Both the position numbers and the translations under genes were made by a program. Under the pieces are notes generated by a model. It saw only the letters and a list, made by a program, of their open reading frames with translations. It had not been told where the DNA came from and did not search any database. Shown in pieces: positions 43,379 to 52,114 of a stretch of 64,000 nucleotides of DNA (position 1 is its first letter; each line of letters starts with the position of its first letter). Source of the DNA: Ruminococcus sp. AM36-2AA. Its GTDB lineage: Bacteria; Bacillota; Clostridia; Lachnospirales; Lachnospiraceae. The stretch spans positions 207,423-271,422 of the forward strand of contig NZ_QTYB01000004.1 in NCBI RefSeq assembly GCF_003461955.1, read 5' to 3'.

Positions 43379-44032
43379 CTATACTGCTTCTAAATACGCC
43401 AAGTCTTTCACCGTCTCAAGGCGTTCCTTGCAGTCTTTATATATTTCCTGATAATGTTTCCCTCGCATAATTCCCAGATCAACCTCATGCAAAATGATAT
43501 TTTCCATTAAAGACAGGTTATTAAGCTGCATCACCGTAGCTTCGTCCCTTTTATTGATTCCTGCCATTTTATTTGCCAGCCTGGAATAAGTCATGTAAAG
43601 CATTTCTGCATGGCTGCTGCCCTGTCCCTTTGCATACTTAACAAGTTTCTGAATCGTATCCGTCTCTGCCTTTCTGGTAAGCTTTCCTGCCTTCCGGGTT
43701 TCAATCCACATCTGAGTAGATTTTTCACGAATAAAGTTCTCCATCTGATTAAATGCCCGGATATACTGCAATTTCCATTCGAGGGCTTCTCTCCCAGTAA
43801 ACCCCATTGCTAAAAGAGAAAAACCATCACGATTCATATAAAATTTTCTATATGATTGCCCGTTACCAGATTTGTAAGAAGAAATCTTAAACATTATTTT
43901 CACAGCTGAATTTTCAGCAATGAGATTATCAATACTCTGCAAAACATTTTTATGTTCTTTTCCAAACTTCTCAGCTACCTGCAAGCTGTCACATACTGCT
44001 TCGTCATTCTTTAAATAAACAAGTTCATTCAT
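43379..44032 (-). CDS. Rha family phage regulatory protein
   Basis: A 217-residue protein. The N-terminal Rha domain shows DSLQVAEKFGKEHKNVLQSI, SYRKFYMNRDGFSLLAMGFTG and ALEWKLQYIRAFNQME; the C-terminal 100 residues are helical with no clear family. Rha proteins affect lysogeny choice in several phages. The domain is a common component of temperate phages and satellites. Confidence 0.88.
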   Translation of the reverse strand: MNELVYLKNDEAVCDSLQVAEKFGKEHKNVLQSIDNLIAENSAVKIMFKISSYKSGNGQSYRKFYMNRDGFSLLAMGFTGREALEWKLQYIRAFNQMENFIREKSTQMWIETRKAGKLTRKAETDTIQKLVKYAKGQGSSHAEMLYMTYSRLANKMAGINKRDEATVMQLNNLSLMENIILHEVDLGIMRGKHYQEIYKDCKERLETVKDLAYLEAV

Positions 44033-44420
44033 ACTGTACGCCTTTCTTTAGCTATATCCAAAAATACCACTTGTTCCATCAATTTATTAATTTCTCGCCT
44101 GCTCCTCGCCTGTTCGATCAAATATATCGACTGTTAATCGACAGTTCAAGCACTCCCTGTTCTCGCCGTTTTACTTCCATTTCTCACCGCTTCCTCACCG
44201 CTTCAATCAGACCAATACCGTAAAAATCAGTAATAACGCATGACCGTAAATGACCGTATTTCTCATAATAGGTCTTTTATTGAACCGTAGGTTCGGCAGC
44301 AGGATTTTTATTAACTGCCAGCATCACCGCTTCTACTGTTTTATCGGCTCATTTAGCCTTTTTATACCGTTTCCCTTGCAACTTTACCTTAAACGCTTTG
44401 CAATCGCTTTTCGCCCTGTT
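44033..44420. other. Non-coding stretch with paired direct repeats (possible origin or regulatory iterons)
   Basis: On the minus strand I see AAGCGGTGAGG followed at once by AAGCGGTGAGA, then CAGGCGAGGAG followed by CAGGCGAGAAA, and on the plus strand ATGACCGTAA followed by ATGACCGTAT (about 44095-44262). An imperfect palindrome ACTGTTAATCGACAGT lies between. No gene is visible. Paired iterons in a satellite with its own primase-helicase could be an origin (inference). Confidence 0.45.
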
Positions 44421-44705
44421 TTATCCTTGTGTTGCTGTATTTTCAGATCTGTTCTGTCTCAGTCTTTCTCCCATCTGCTGCCGCTGCTCCTCTGTATACT
44501 GCCTTGGCGGAGAAATCCGGAGCCAGGATACTGGAACATGAGCACAAATGCTTCCGTCCTCGTTATCCGCAATGATCTGGCAATCTTCAGGGCGCTTCTC
44601 TGCCAGCTTACGGATTACAGACTTATACCGACCCTGTGAGAATGATAAAGTTGCTCTGATATCATTGGTCATAAATTCAATTACATTTTCATTACATCCA
44701 TTCAT
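44421..44705 (-). CDS. Phage-type small protein (94 aa)
   Basis: A 94-residue protein: NVIEFMTNDIRATLSFSQGRYKSVIRKL could be a helix-turn-helix like part, and the tail SPPRQYTEEQRQQMGERLRQN is basic and helical. AAAAGGAG precedes the ATG. I do not know its function. Confidence 0.6.
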   Translation of the reverse strand: MNGCNENVIEFMTNDIRATLSFSQGRYKSVIRKLAEKRPEDCQIIADNEDGSICAHVPVSWLRISPPRQYTEEQRQQMGERLRQNRSENTATQG

Positions 44706-44904
44706 AAAAATCTCCTTTTTGTTTTGTTCGATAATATTTACAGTCTTATTTTTCGGGGGTTCGCTCGGGGTTCGCTCTAACGCATTTTACTCTTTTAGGG
44801 GCTCCGAAATCTCCGAATGTCTATGCGCGCGTAATCGTGTTACAAAACTCTTTTACGTGCGCATTATCGTGTCCACGAATTCCCATACTCCCGTCATTTT
44901 TTGT

Positions 44905-45387
44905 CTAAAAATCCATCAATTTGTAATCATCTTTAATATCATCAGGCAATCCCTTAAAAAGGAAATTCTGAGGCATTCTTCGCAATGTTCCAATAATTTC
45001 AAATCGCTGTTCACTCTCCAACATGGCTGTTATTTCTGGATATTTTTCTGTACACTCGGTATACCATGACTTCTGTTGTGGCGGAGAATACCGTGGATCA
45101 TCACGGACAAACAGGAACAACCATTCTATGCACCGGCTCATTGTAAATTGAACATGTATTCCGCATTCATAGTAATACTGAGCTATTGCAAATGCGTCAA
45201 GAAGTGTGGTTGTTATCTTTTCTTCTTTCTGATAATGTCCTTCCGGGAAATATTCAACCCTGCATTCATTCTTCATAAAACTCCATGGAGCAATGGATAC
45301 AAACGGAGCATGATCCGCCTGCACTTTCATTACCATCTGAGCTCTTTGGTATAAAGCATCAAGCCTTTTAATCAACGGACTTCCCAT
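44905..45387 (-). CDS. Element protein of unknown function (160 aa)
   Basis: A 160-residue soluble protein rich in aromatic residues (FVSIAPWSFMKNECRVEYF, AIAQYYYECGIHVQF, CIEWLFLFVRDDP). GGTGG lies upstream of the ATG. No family is recognised. The 200 bases downstream contain paired short repeats (GGGGTTCGCTC twice near 44752-44776). Confidence 0.55.
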   Translation of the reverse strand: MGSPLIKRLDALYQRAQMVMKVQADHAPFVSIAPWSFMKNECRVEYFPEGHYQKEEKITTTLLDAFAIAQYYYECGIHVQFTMSRCIEWLFLFVRDDPRYSPPQQKSWYTECTEKYPEITAMLESEQRFEIIGTLRRMPQNFLFKGLPDDIKDDYKLMDF

Positions 45388-45402
45388 AATTCACCACCGC
45401 CT

Positions 45403-45552
45403 TTAAATATGCAAATCCTTTGCCTGTTTCTTCGTACCATTATGGCCCTGTGATTTCTTTCTGGCATTTTCCCTTTTGCAAGCTCTCAACCACTGATGCA
45501 GCTCCGGCACACTCGTAGCTCTTATCGTTACACGCTTATTTCTTCTCGGCAT
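45403..45552 (-). CDS. Small basic protein (49 aa)
   Basis: The peptide begins MPRRNKRVTIRATSVPEL and is about one third Lys/Arg. GGAG lies upstream and it ends 15 bases before the next gene. A nucleic-acid-binding role is plausible but not shown. Confidence 0.5.
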   Translation of the reverse strand: MPRRNKRVTIRATSVPELHQWLRACKRENARKKSQGHNGTKKQAKDLHI

Positions 45553-45599
45553 TTAATACTCCTTCCTATCAGATTAGACTTGTCCGATTCATAAATCTA

Positions 45600-46010
45600 T
45601 CATTTATCCCTCTTCTGTGATTTCTGTTCTTGTTCTACACGTGACATCAATTCTTCCATAGCTTCCAGACGTTCAATCATATCTACATTTTTTGTCCACT
45701 GAGAACACTGAGACAATGCCGCATTAGCTGCGTTCACTCTGATCTGTGCCGGCACTTCCGTATCAGTAGCCGTATTGACCAACACTGCTGCACATTCTCC
45801 AAGTTTACCTTGCAGATATGCAATCGCTCCCGTTATAGCTTCATTCCTTGCCTCAGAATATTTGCGCTGAAAACTTTCTGTATGAATTACAGTATAGATT
45901 GTAGGTCTGGGAATCTTCGTCTTTTTAGATATCTCACTTATATTCGGGCATGTTAAAAACGCCTGCACTAAGATGTCCTCGCGTGCCTCTGCTGATATAC
46001 CTCTTGCCAT
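45600..46010 (-). CDS. Phage HTH protein, possible small-terminase (TerS)-like
   Basis: A 136-residue protein with an N-terminal HTH (EDILVQAFLTCPNISEISKKTKIPRPTIYTVI, core NISEISKKTKIPRPTIY), a helical centre (ITGAIAYLQGKLGECAAVLV, VPAQIRVNAANAAL) and a basic coiled tail. This layout fits small-terminase-like proteins found in Firmicutes phages and islands. If it is TerS-like, it would redirect a helper packaging motor as in PICIs. GGGGTG six bases upstream supports the ATG at 46010. Confidence 0.5.
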   Translation of the reverse strand: MARGISAEAREDILVQAFLTCPNISEISKKTKIPRPTIYTVIHTESFQRKYSEARNEAITGAIAYLQGKLGECAAVLVNTATDTEVPAQIRVNAANAALSQCSQWTKNVDMIERLEAMEELMSRVEQEQKSQKRDK

Positions 46011-46086
46011 AATAATCACCCCTAACTAATCAATGATATTTCAAATACATAAAAACAGACGGTTTTGACAGGTTCTACCCTAACCT

Positions 46087-46389
46087 TTAAAACGGATATC
46101 TATTACATGCCTGTAATGCCGCCCGGAACACAGCCAACGTTTTCTTCCGGTACGCATAAAAATCTTTACGATCAAGCGCAACAAACTTCTTTTTGTTCAT
46201 CTTGTCATAGCTCATTCCAATTACGATACAGCAGTATAATTCGTCAACAATGTTCGGATACACCTCCGCTGCACACTGCAACAGCAATATCTTGTCACGC
46301 ATCTCAAGATTCTTGCAAAATTCACCCAATCTTTTATCTTCATCTTCTGAAAATCCATAATCTTCATAAGTCGCTTCTCTTGTAAGCAT
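46087..46389 (-). CDS. Element protein of unknown function (100 aa)
   Basis: A 100-residue helical protein (YGFSEDEDKRLGEFCKNLEM, DKILLLQCAAEVYPNIVDEL, FYAYRKKTLAVFRAALQACNR). GGGAGG five bases upstream of the ATG. It lies directly downstream of the tape-measure gene, a place where siphophages encode distal tail proteins, but it shows no resemblance to one. Confidence 0.6.
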   Translation of the reverse strand: MLTREATYEDYGFSEDEDKRLGEFCKNLEMRDKILLLQCAAEVYPNIVDELYCCIVIGMSYDKMNKKKFVALDRKDFYAYRKKTLAVFRAALQACNRYPF

Positions 46390-46442
46390 TGAATCCTCCC
46401 TGTATTTCCCCTGCCACACTTTCTGCATGACAGGGAATTATT

Positions 46443-49400
46443 CTATGCCATCTCAAACGGGTTTCTACCGCTTGTATCTCGTCTCATCTGTGCTTCTTTC
46501 ATCATCTCGTCAAACAGCGTCCTGCGATTGATCTGCGCCGTAAATCGGTAGCTTCCACCGCCCGTCTGTCGTCCTGCTGTTTCTTCCCGGACAATCTTTC
46601 TGAGTAAGGCTTCAGGTGTCTCGATGTTATTGCCTTGTTTCTGATCGCCCAGAACTGCAAGAAACTCACTTCGAGGTGGAATGACCGCGCCTTTAGCCAG
46701 ATACGGAAGCGTATTGACTCTTGGTAAATTCATTGAGTATTTACCCCATCTCCGCTTCCCATCAGGGGTTGTAACATCGTAAGAAAATGTAAATGCCTTC
46801 TCAATACCGGAAAGAGAAGAATTGACATTGCTGATCGTGCTGTTAACCTTACTAACTACTTCATTCAGAATCCCTGCGATTCCTGTTACTGCCCCGGAAA
46901 TCCCATTAATCAGATTATTGCTCATCTCATTTCCAATCGTATTCATATTTCTGGCAAGTCCGTTTAAACTATCCTTTGTACTACGCACCATCTGAGTTAT
47001 CAACTGAGCAATTCTCTCACAAGCTTTTTCCCATTTCTTAGTCATTGTGTTATACTGACCTGAAAAATGACTCTCCACAGTCTTCTGCATCTCGCCAAGC
47101 TTTAAATTGGCAGTCTGCTTCATTTTATCCAGATTTTTCTTTACTTCTGATGCCGAATTCCCCCAGTTTGTCACTGTGGTTGTATTCACACCTCCAGAAG
47201 CATCCTCTGCTGCTTTCTTTACTCCTGCAAGATTAGTCTCCGCATCCGTTTTCATTTTTCCAGTTGAACTGCTTATTGTCTTCTGAGCCTCAACAATACT
47301 AGAATCAACACTGCTTTTTGTCGCCTGAGCTGCGGAAGGAAACTCCTGTGCCAGTTTTTTATTCAGCTCATCCAATGGGACTCCTGCTTCTTTCAGGGCA
47401 TTATAGACAATATTAAAAGCATCTTGCGCATTGGCCGCTGATCCGCTTGTATTATTAAATACTTCTAAAACACCTCTGTATGTTCCTGCATACTCACTAG
47501 AAGATACACTGAGATCATATAGTACACTTCTGATTCCTTTTATTGATTCTTTCACAGTTATTGAAGATGTATCTATTGTGGAAGAGCTTTCAGAAAAACC
47601 TTTTCCCAGAGCTTGCACCTTACCTGTCATTTCTTCAACAAATGCACTTGACACTCCCGCTTGCGCTCCATATTGCTCAAGGATCTGCGTTGCTTTCTCA
47701 GCCGATACGCCATATTCGCCCAATTTCTGAACCATGCTGTCATACATCTCACTGTTTGACTTACCGGCAGTCTCATCTGCTTCTACTAAAGCCCACAGTT
47801 CTTCTACCTGTTTGTTTGTAATTGCATGAGCTTCGCCCATCTTGCCAGCATAATCATGTAAGTATCCACCTGTCTGAGTTAAAATTCCGTTTCCGCCCTG
47901 CGCAATTTCTACTAACTCAGCAATTTTCTTCGTAAGCATAACCGTTCCGGCAGTGACCAGTGTAATTGCACCGACAGTCCCAACTAAAGAGCCCAAAGAA
48001 GATGCAAATGTAGCAATGCCAGATGTAGATCCAGCAAGTGCACCATTGGTCAGATTAGAAATATTTCCCGCTAATGCCTGTACTGATTCCTCTGTAATCA
48101 GCTTCTTTCCAATAGTGGTAACAAGGAATTTTACCAGGCTTCCAATGCCCGTTATATCCGCAATCTTTACCGCGATAAACGCCTTACCCAAAAAAGCGGC
48201 TATTTTCCCTGCGGTTCCGCTTGTCTCCAAACCATCGAACAAACCCCCCAGTGTCCGGGTAATCGCAGTTATTACCTGTTTCAGATGCTTCACCCAGTTG
48301 ATCTGTCCCAGCATTTCACCAATCCCCTGGCCCAAAGCCTCCCAGTCTGTTTTTTCTGCCATATCAACCAGTGAACTGCATAAGCTATTCAGGAAAGCTT
48401 CCAGTTTGCGCCCATTATTCTTCCAGTCGAACTCTGAAATAAAGGTATTAATTCCTCCGGCAATGTTATTTACCAGACCTGTCCAGTCAAATCGCCGGGT
48501 AAAGCTGTACAATGTGGTAAATGCTCCATTCAGGCCAGTTGCTAGCGTATCCGCTATCTCACGGAAGGAAATCCTTGAACAGATTCCATTAAGACCATCC
48601 GCTATCGCTTTTCCGATTTCTGAAAATGGCAGATTATGTACCATTCCATTAAAGATATCCCAGGTAATCATGAACCGGTTTGCTATGAGCTGCCCCAGAT
48701 TATTCCAGTTGACTTCTTTTACTAGTCCGGTAATTCCTTCTGCGAATTTCTTTCCCAGATTTTTCCAGTCTATTCCGGTTATTAACAGATTCAAGGTATT
48801 AACAACCGTATTGATTCCTGCACCCACGGTCCTTCCTAATAATTTCCAGTCTACATTATCAACCAGACTGTTAAATGTTCGGGTAAAAGCATCACAGAAT
48901 TTTGTTATCTTTGGACCGACCTTTTTCCAGCTGATTGCTTCATAGACTTTCTTAAGCCCCTTATTTATTCCACTGGCAATATATTTCCCAAGGCCTTCCC
49001 AGTCTTCCGATTTGATTAATTTCTTAATCTTATCCGCAATTCCTTTGATCGAATTAGCAACTGGAACCTTCTTAAACATCTGTGCCGGTGTAGGTGCTGT
49101 ATACCCTCCGGTATCTCCTATGCCATTTCCATCTGCTGCCGAATCATCATTTTTATTTGATGTATACCGTTGGATCTCATCAAGAGTAGAAAGATATCCT
49201 TCTGTTTCTTTATTGGTTTTTTTTGTACTTTTAGCCGCCTGGTTTGTATTTTTTGAAGTCTTTTCCAGTCCTGCCGCATAATCTTCCTGCACTCCAACGG
49301 CTTTTACAAAAGTATCCTGTCCGGTTAATGCTGCTGCAAACATTCCCACATAAGTAATTGCACGTGATATCATATCAATAAATCTTGACATGATCGGAGC

Positions 49401-50396
49401 TACCACCGTGAGGACAGGTGCAAATGCTGTAGCAAACGAGTTCTTCAGCCTCGTCATACTGGACATCAAAGACGATATTGCTGAATTGGTACTGTTAGAA
49501 TACTGTGCCAGATTTTCAAATCCGGTCTTCACACCATCACTGACAGCACTTATCGCCTGGAATACCCCTGAAAACAACAACGACATTCCCAGCATCCGGG
49601 AAAGGCTCATTCTCGACCGGTCCGTCTGCTTGTTCAGATTAAACATGTTTTCTACAGCCTTTTTCATCGCTGAAACCATGCTCTTAATAGCAGAACCAGC
49701 ACTTCTTAATGCGGAACCCATATTCTTCACAACCATACCTACACGGGCAGCAGCTTTCTGCAAATTCTGCATTACCTGCACAAGTCGGCTATTTTTCTGC
49801 CGGTATTCCGCAACCTTATTCTTCAGTTTATTGTATGAAGAGTACAGCCTTCCATTTATGTGCTCCAGCTTCTGTGATTCCGCATTGTACTTCTCAGCTG
49901 TGCTTTTATACGTATCTGTCGATGTAGGATCCGCATAGGCCCTTCCGGTCGTCTGCATCTCTTTCTGTTTCCGCTGTAACCTGTCAATATCCGTCCAGAT
50001 GTCGTCCATCTGTTCGTCAAGTTTCTTCAGCGGCGCAGAATTTATTGAAAATCCCATATCCAGCCATTCACGCTGTTTTGTCTCAACCTTTTCAAACTCA
50101 TCTTCCAGAGCTTTTATATCGTCTTTGAGCTTTTTATATTCTTCTGTCTCGATTCTGACCTTGCTCAGTTCTTCAAGCTTTGATTTTAGCTCTGATACTT
50201 TACGTTCCTGCTTCTCGTAGTTCTGATACAGGTCCGTTATCGCTGTTATCTGCCTCTGGAAAGAACTTTTTGCTGAATCACCCATCTTCGATACCTGCGC
50301 GGATATCCTGGTCATTCCAGCCTTTACAGCGTTCATTCCTTTCGACACACCGCCGGTATCTATCCTGGTATCAATGATAATTGAACCATCTGCCAT
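46443..50396 (-). CDS. Phage tail tape-measure protein
   Basis: A 1317-residue protein, intact over 4 kb. Residues 1-250 are coiled coil (YEKQERKVSELKSKLEELSK), residues 255-380 hold hydrophobic helices (MSLLFSGVFQAISAVSDG, FAPVLTVVAPIMSRFIDM, YVGMFAAALTGQD), residues about 467-700 are tandem units starting D/N/S-W and containing LG, alternating 27 and 20 residues, then more hydrophobic segments and a coiled tail. The end (AVLGDQKQGNNIETPEALLRK) is typical of clostridial tape-measure proteins. It sets tail length; at about 0.15 nm per residue it would specify a tail near 200 nm. It follows the tail-chaperone-like gene. Confidence 0.9.
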   Translation of the reverse strand: MADGSIIIDTRIDTGGVSKGMNAVKAGMTRISAQVSKMGDSAKSSFQRQITAITDLYQNYEKQERKVSELKSKLEELSKVRIETEEYKKLKDDIKALEDEFEKVETKQREWLDMGFSINSAPLKKLDEQMDDIWTDIDRLQRKQKEMQTTGRAYADPTSTDTYKSTAEKYNAESQKLEHINGRLYSSYNKLKNKVAEYRQKNSRLVQVMQNLQKAAARVGMVVKNMGSALRSAGSAIKSMVSAMKKAVENMFNLNKQTDRSRMSLSRMLGMSLLFSGVFQAISAVSDGVKTGFENLAQYSNSTNSAISSLMSSMTRLKNSFATAFAPVLTVVAPIMSRFIDMISRAITYVGMFAAALTGQDTFVKAVGVQEDYAAGLEKTSKNTNQAAKSTKKTNKETEGYLSTLDEIQRYTSNKNDDSAADGNGIGDTGGYTAPTPAQMFKKVPVANSIKGIADKIKKLIKSEDWEGLGKYIASGINKGLKKVYEAISWKKVGPKITKFCDAFTRTFNSLVDNVDWKLLGRTVGAGINTVVNTLNLLITGIDWKNLGKKFAEGITGLVKEVNWNNLGQLIANRFMITWDIFNGMVHNLPFSEIGKAIADGLNGICSRISFREIADTLATGLNGAFTTLYSFTRRFDWTGLVNNIAGGINTFISEFDWKNNGRKLEAFLNSLCSSLVDMAEKTDWEALGQGIGEMLGQINWVKHLKQVITAITRTLGGLFDGLETSGTAGKIAAFLGKAFIAVKIADITGIGSLVKFLVTTIGKKLITEESVQALAGNISNLTNGALAGSTSGIATFASSLGSLVGTVGAITLVTAGTVMLTKKIAELVEIAQGGNGILTQTGGYLHDYAGKMGEAHAITNKQVEELWALVEADETAGKSNSEMYDSMVQKLGEYGVSAEKATQILEQYGAQAGVSSAFVEEMTGKVQALGKGFSESSSTIDTSSITVKESIKGIRSVLYDLSVSSSEYAGTYRGVLEVFNNTSGSAANAQDAFNIVYNALKEAGVPLDELNKKLAQEFPSAAQATKSSVDSSIVEAQKTISSSTGKMKTDAETNLAGVKKAAEDASGGVNTTTVTNWGNSASEVKKNLDKMKQTANLKLGEMQKTVESHFSGQYNTMTKKWEKACERIAQLITQMVRSTKDSLNGLARNMNTIGNEMSNNLINGISGAVTGIAGILNEVVSKVNSTISNVNSSLSGIEKAFTFSYDVTTPDGKRRWGKYSMNLPRVNTLPYLAKGAVIPPRSEFLAVLGDQKQGNNIETPEALLRKIVREETAGRQTGGGSYRFTAQINRRTLFDEMMKEAQMRRDTSGRNPFEMA

Positions 50397-50503
50397 GTTA
50401 TATCTGCCTCCAAACTATTTGAGGTTCGGGCACTGAATCCTGTTTCCAATGCCGTTATATACTCAGGACCATCCCGTTACCAAGACAGCCCTGTTATATG
50501 TAT

Positions 50504-50932
50504 TTACGCTTTGCTTTCTTCTTTCGTATATTTAGCGATATATTTTCTCACCCGCTCCTGCTGCGCCTTCTCTCTCGCCTCAAGCTCTTTCTCAATAATT
50601 CCACCAATTACAGTGATAATCTGCTCTGCAAAGGTCTCTCCGCTTTCCAGGACTGTAAACGGACTGGTAATCTTGAAGAAGCTCTCTGATACAGGAGCAC
50701 CAAACAACAGATCAATCTTCTCCCCGGCTTCCTTTTCCAGATCTGGAAGAATTTCCTCGAAGTCTTTGTCCTTGATTTTGTCATTGATTCCAGTAAAAAA
50801 CGCTGCTGCCTCTTTATACCTCTTTAAAATACCTGCATCTGAAGGAATAAATCTGAACACGCCCAGATCATTTCCGTCTTGATCAGTAATCTGGTATGTC
50901 TTCGCACCGGTCTGAACTACTACTTTCTCCAT
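50504..50932 (-). CDS. Tail assembly chaperone-like protein
   Basis: A 142-residue acidic protein: YQITDQDGNDLGVFRFIPSD, then FFTGINDKI, LFGAPVSESFFKITSPFTVLESG and a helical end. Size, acidity and position just before the tape-measure gene match siphophage tail assembly chaperones (gpG-like). I looked for a second, frameshifted chaperone product in the 107 bases before the tape measure; only a very short extension is possible. Start overlaps the upstream stop by one base. Confidence 0.65.
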   Translation of the reverse strand: MEKVVVQTGAKTYQITDQDGNDLGVFRFIPSDAGILKRYKEAAAFFTGINDKIKDKDFEEILPDLEKEAGEKIDLLFGAPVSESFFKITSPFTVLESGETFAEQIITVIGGIIEKELEAREKAQQERVRKYIAKYTKEESKA

Positions 50933-51195
50933 TAATCCTCATCCTCGCTTTCCTGCTCTTCTGCTTTCAGCTGTCCTTCCAGTTCATTAAGCTCCCTAAT
51001 CCCATCCATGCATTCTGTGACCTTATCTGCTGTAGCTCTCATTGAATTGCGTACCTCATCACTTTGAACGAAATCCGCATAAAGCTCTCCGATATGTCCA
51101 GCCGCATTAGCCAGAGAACTAAATACCCCCTTCTGCAACCTCATTTTTTCCGTGTATAAACGTCTCTGATCTGAAATCTGTTTCTTTCTTCCCAT
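50932..51195 (-). CDS. Element protein of unknown function (87 aa)
   Basis: An 87-residue protein beginning MGRKKQISDQRRLYTEKMRL, helical, with an acidic end (EEQESEDED). It starts behind GGAGG, one base after the stop of a micro-membrane protein. It belongs to the tail cluster by coupling but its role is not recognised. Confidence 0.6.
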   Translation of the reverse strand: MGRKKQISDQRRLYTEKMRLQKGVFSSLANAAGHIGELYADFVQSDEVRNSMRATADKVTECMDGIRELNELEGQLKAEEQESEDED

Positions 51196-51196
51196 G

Positions 51197-51277
51197 TCAC
51201 TTACCTCCATTCTGTCTGTCATAAATCGCTGCCAGCTCACACACAATCACAAATAACAAAAGACCAATAACTACCAC
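51197..51277 (-). CDS. Micro-membrane protein (26 aa, GTG start)
   Basis: The peptide reads (M)VVIGLLLFVIVCELAAIYD and ends RQNGGK: one membrane helix and a polar tail. GGAGGTGA sits five bases before the GTG. It is translationally coupled to the next gene (TGA then C and ATG). Confidence 0.55.
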   Translation of the reverse strand: MVVIGLLLFVIVCELAAIYDRQNGGK

Positions 51278-51337
51278 CAAAATCACCTCCGCAACAATGA
51301 AATATTACCTGTTATATATATTTTACCATCAAACCTG

Positions 51338-51351
51338 ACCACAGTTGTGGT
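51338..51351. promoter_or_regulatory. Perfect 14-bp palindrome before the tail-gene cluster
   Basis: ACCACAGTTGTGGT, with another ACCACAG 9 bases away. The half site ACCACAAC also occurs in the repressor control region (54908-54915). It may be an operator for the element's repressor at an internal promoter (inference). Confidence 0.45.
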
Positions 51352-51421
51352 ACATGTTTACCACAGTTTGCACCATTTTCCATATCGTGATATGATCTTT
51401 AATGGCAATAATCCCATATTA

Positions 51422-51670
51422 TTACTTTTTTATACTGGCAACGGGATTATTTCTTTTGGCTTTGTTTTCCAGATCTTTTGCTACTGCTAAAAGAAGATCC
51501 TCACACAACCGGGAATGATGATGATTCTTCCGTAATACTTCTATCTCTTTCACCACTCCCTGCCAGTATACATCGTCTTCAGGTCTGCCCGGAGGATACA
51601 GCTTTTTGTATAACCTCCAGCAGTCCGTGAAGATGTCATATATCTGCTTTAATTCTTCTTTATCGTTCAC
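51422..51670 (-). CDS. Element protein of unknown function (82 aa)
   Basis: An 82-residue helical protein (MNDKEELKQIYDIFTDCWRL, HHHSRLCEDLLLAVAKDLEN). It begins with GTG eight bases after GGAGG. Phage operons often carry such a gene next to the primase. Function unknown. Confidence 0.6.
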   Translation of the reverse strand: MNDKEELKQIYDIFTDCWRLYKKLYPPGRPEDDVYWQGVVKEIEVLRKNHHHSRLCEDLLLAVAKDLENKAKRNNPVASIKK

Positions 51671-51673
51671 TGG

Positions 51674-51907
51674 TTACTCCTCCGGCATGATGTATATCTT
51701 TTCTCCTGCTGCATACTTCTGAAGCATCTCCTCAAGAACTTCCGTTGCTCGCTCACAACTTTTGTATTCTGCTATGTACATTCTTCTTTCTCGAATAAAA
51801 TATCCCTCTGTGCACGGCATTCTAAAATCAATGATTCTTACTTTATCCTGCGTCATTACTTTCATGGTTGCTATCCTTTCCGGCGGTAATTCGTCCATAA
51901 AATCCAT
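51674..51907 (-). CDS. Element protein of unknown function (77 aa)
   Basis: A 77-residue protein (RIIDFRMPCTEGYFIRERR, SCERATEVLEEMLQKYAAGE, KIYIMPEE) that looks like a small alpha/beta fold. No clear ribosome site; an ATG at 51898 is an alternative. It ends three bases before the next gene. The 207 bases upstream, to the primase stop, hold no gene. Confidence 0.55.
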   Translation of the reverse strand: MDFMDELPPERIATMKVMTQDKVRIIDFRMPCTEGYFIRERRMYIAEYKSCERATEVLEEMLQKYAAGEKIYIMPEE

Positions 51908-52114
51908 TGCAAAACCAAACTACAAACTACAACTACAATCGTTCCAAAGAGTTTAAAGTTTTCCTTATATACTCTTATATCCCATATTATTATCTTTTAT
52001 ATATTTCTTTTTATAGAATGTAGTTTTTGTAGTTATTGTAGAAAAGCCCATAAATGCTGGGGTTGAGCAGACTACATTCTAACTACAAAGTTGACTACAT
52101 TCTTTCAAGATCGC

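Noticed and set aside
47953..48945. 330-aa plus-strand frame inside the tape-measure gene
   Set aside because: It is an antisense shadow of repeated coding sequence; its repetition mirrors the DW repeats.
50397..50503. Programmed frameshift to a second tail-chaperone product
   Set aside because: The alternative frame after the chaperone end meets a stop within a few codons, and no clear slippery heptamer was seen.
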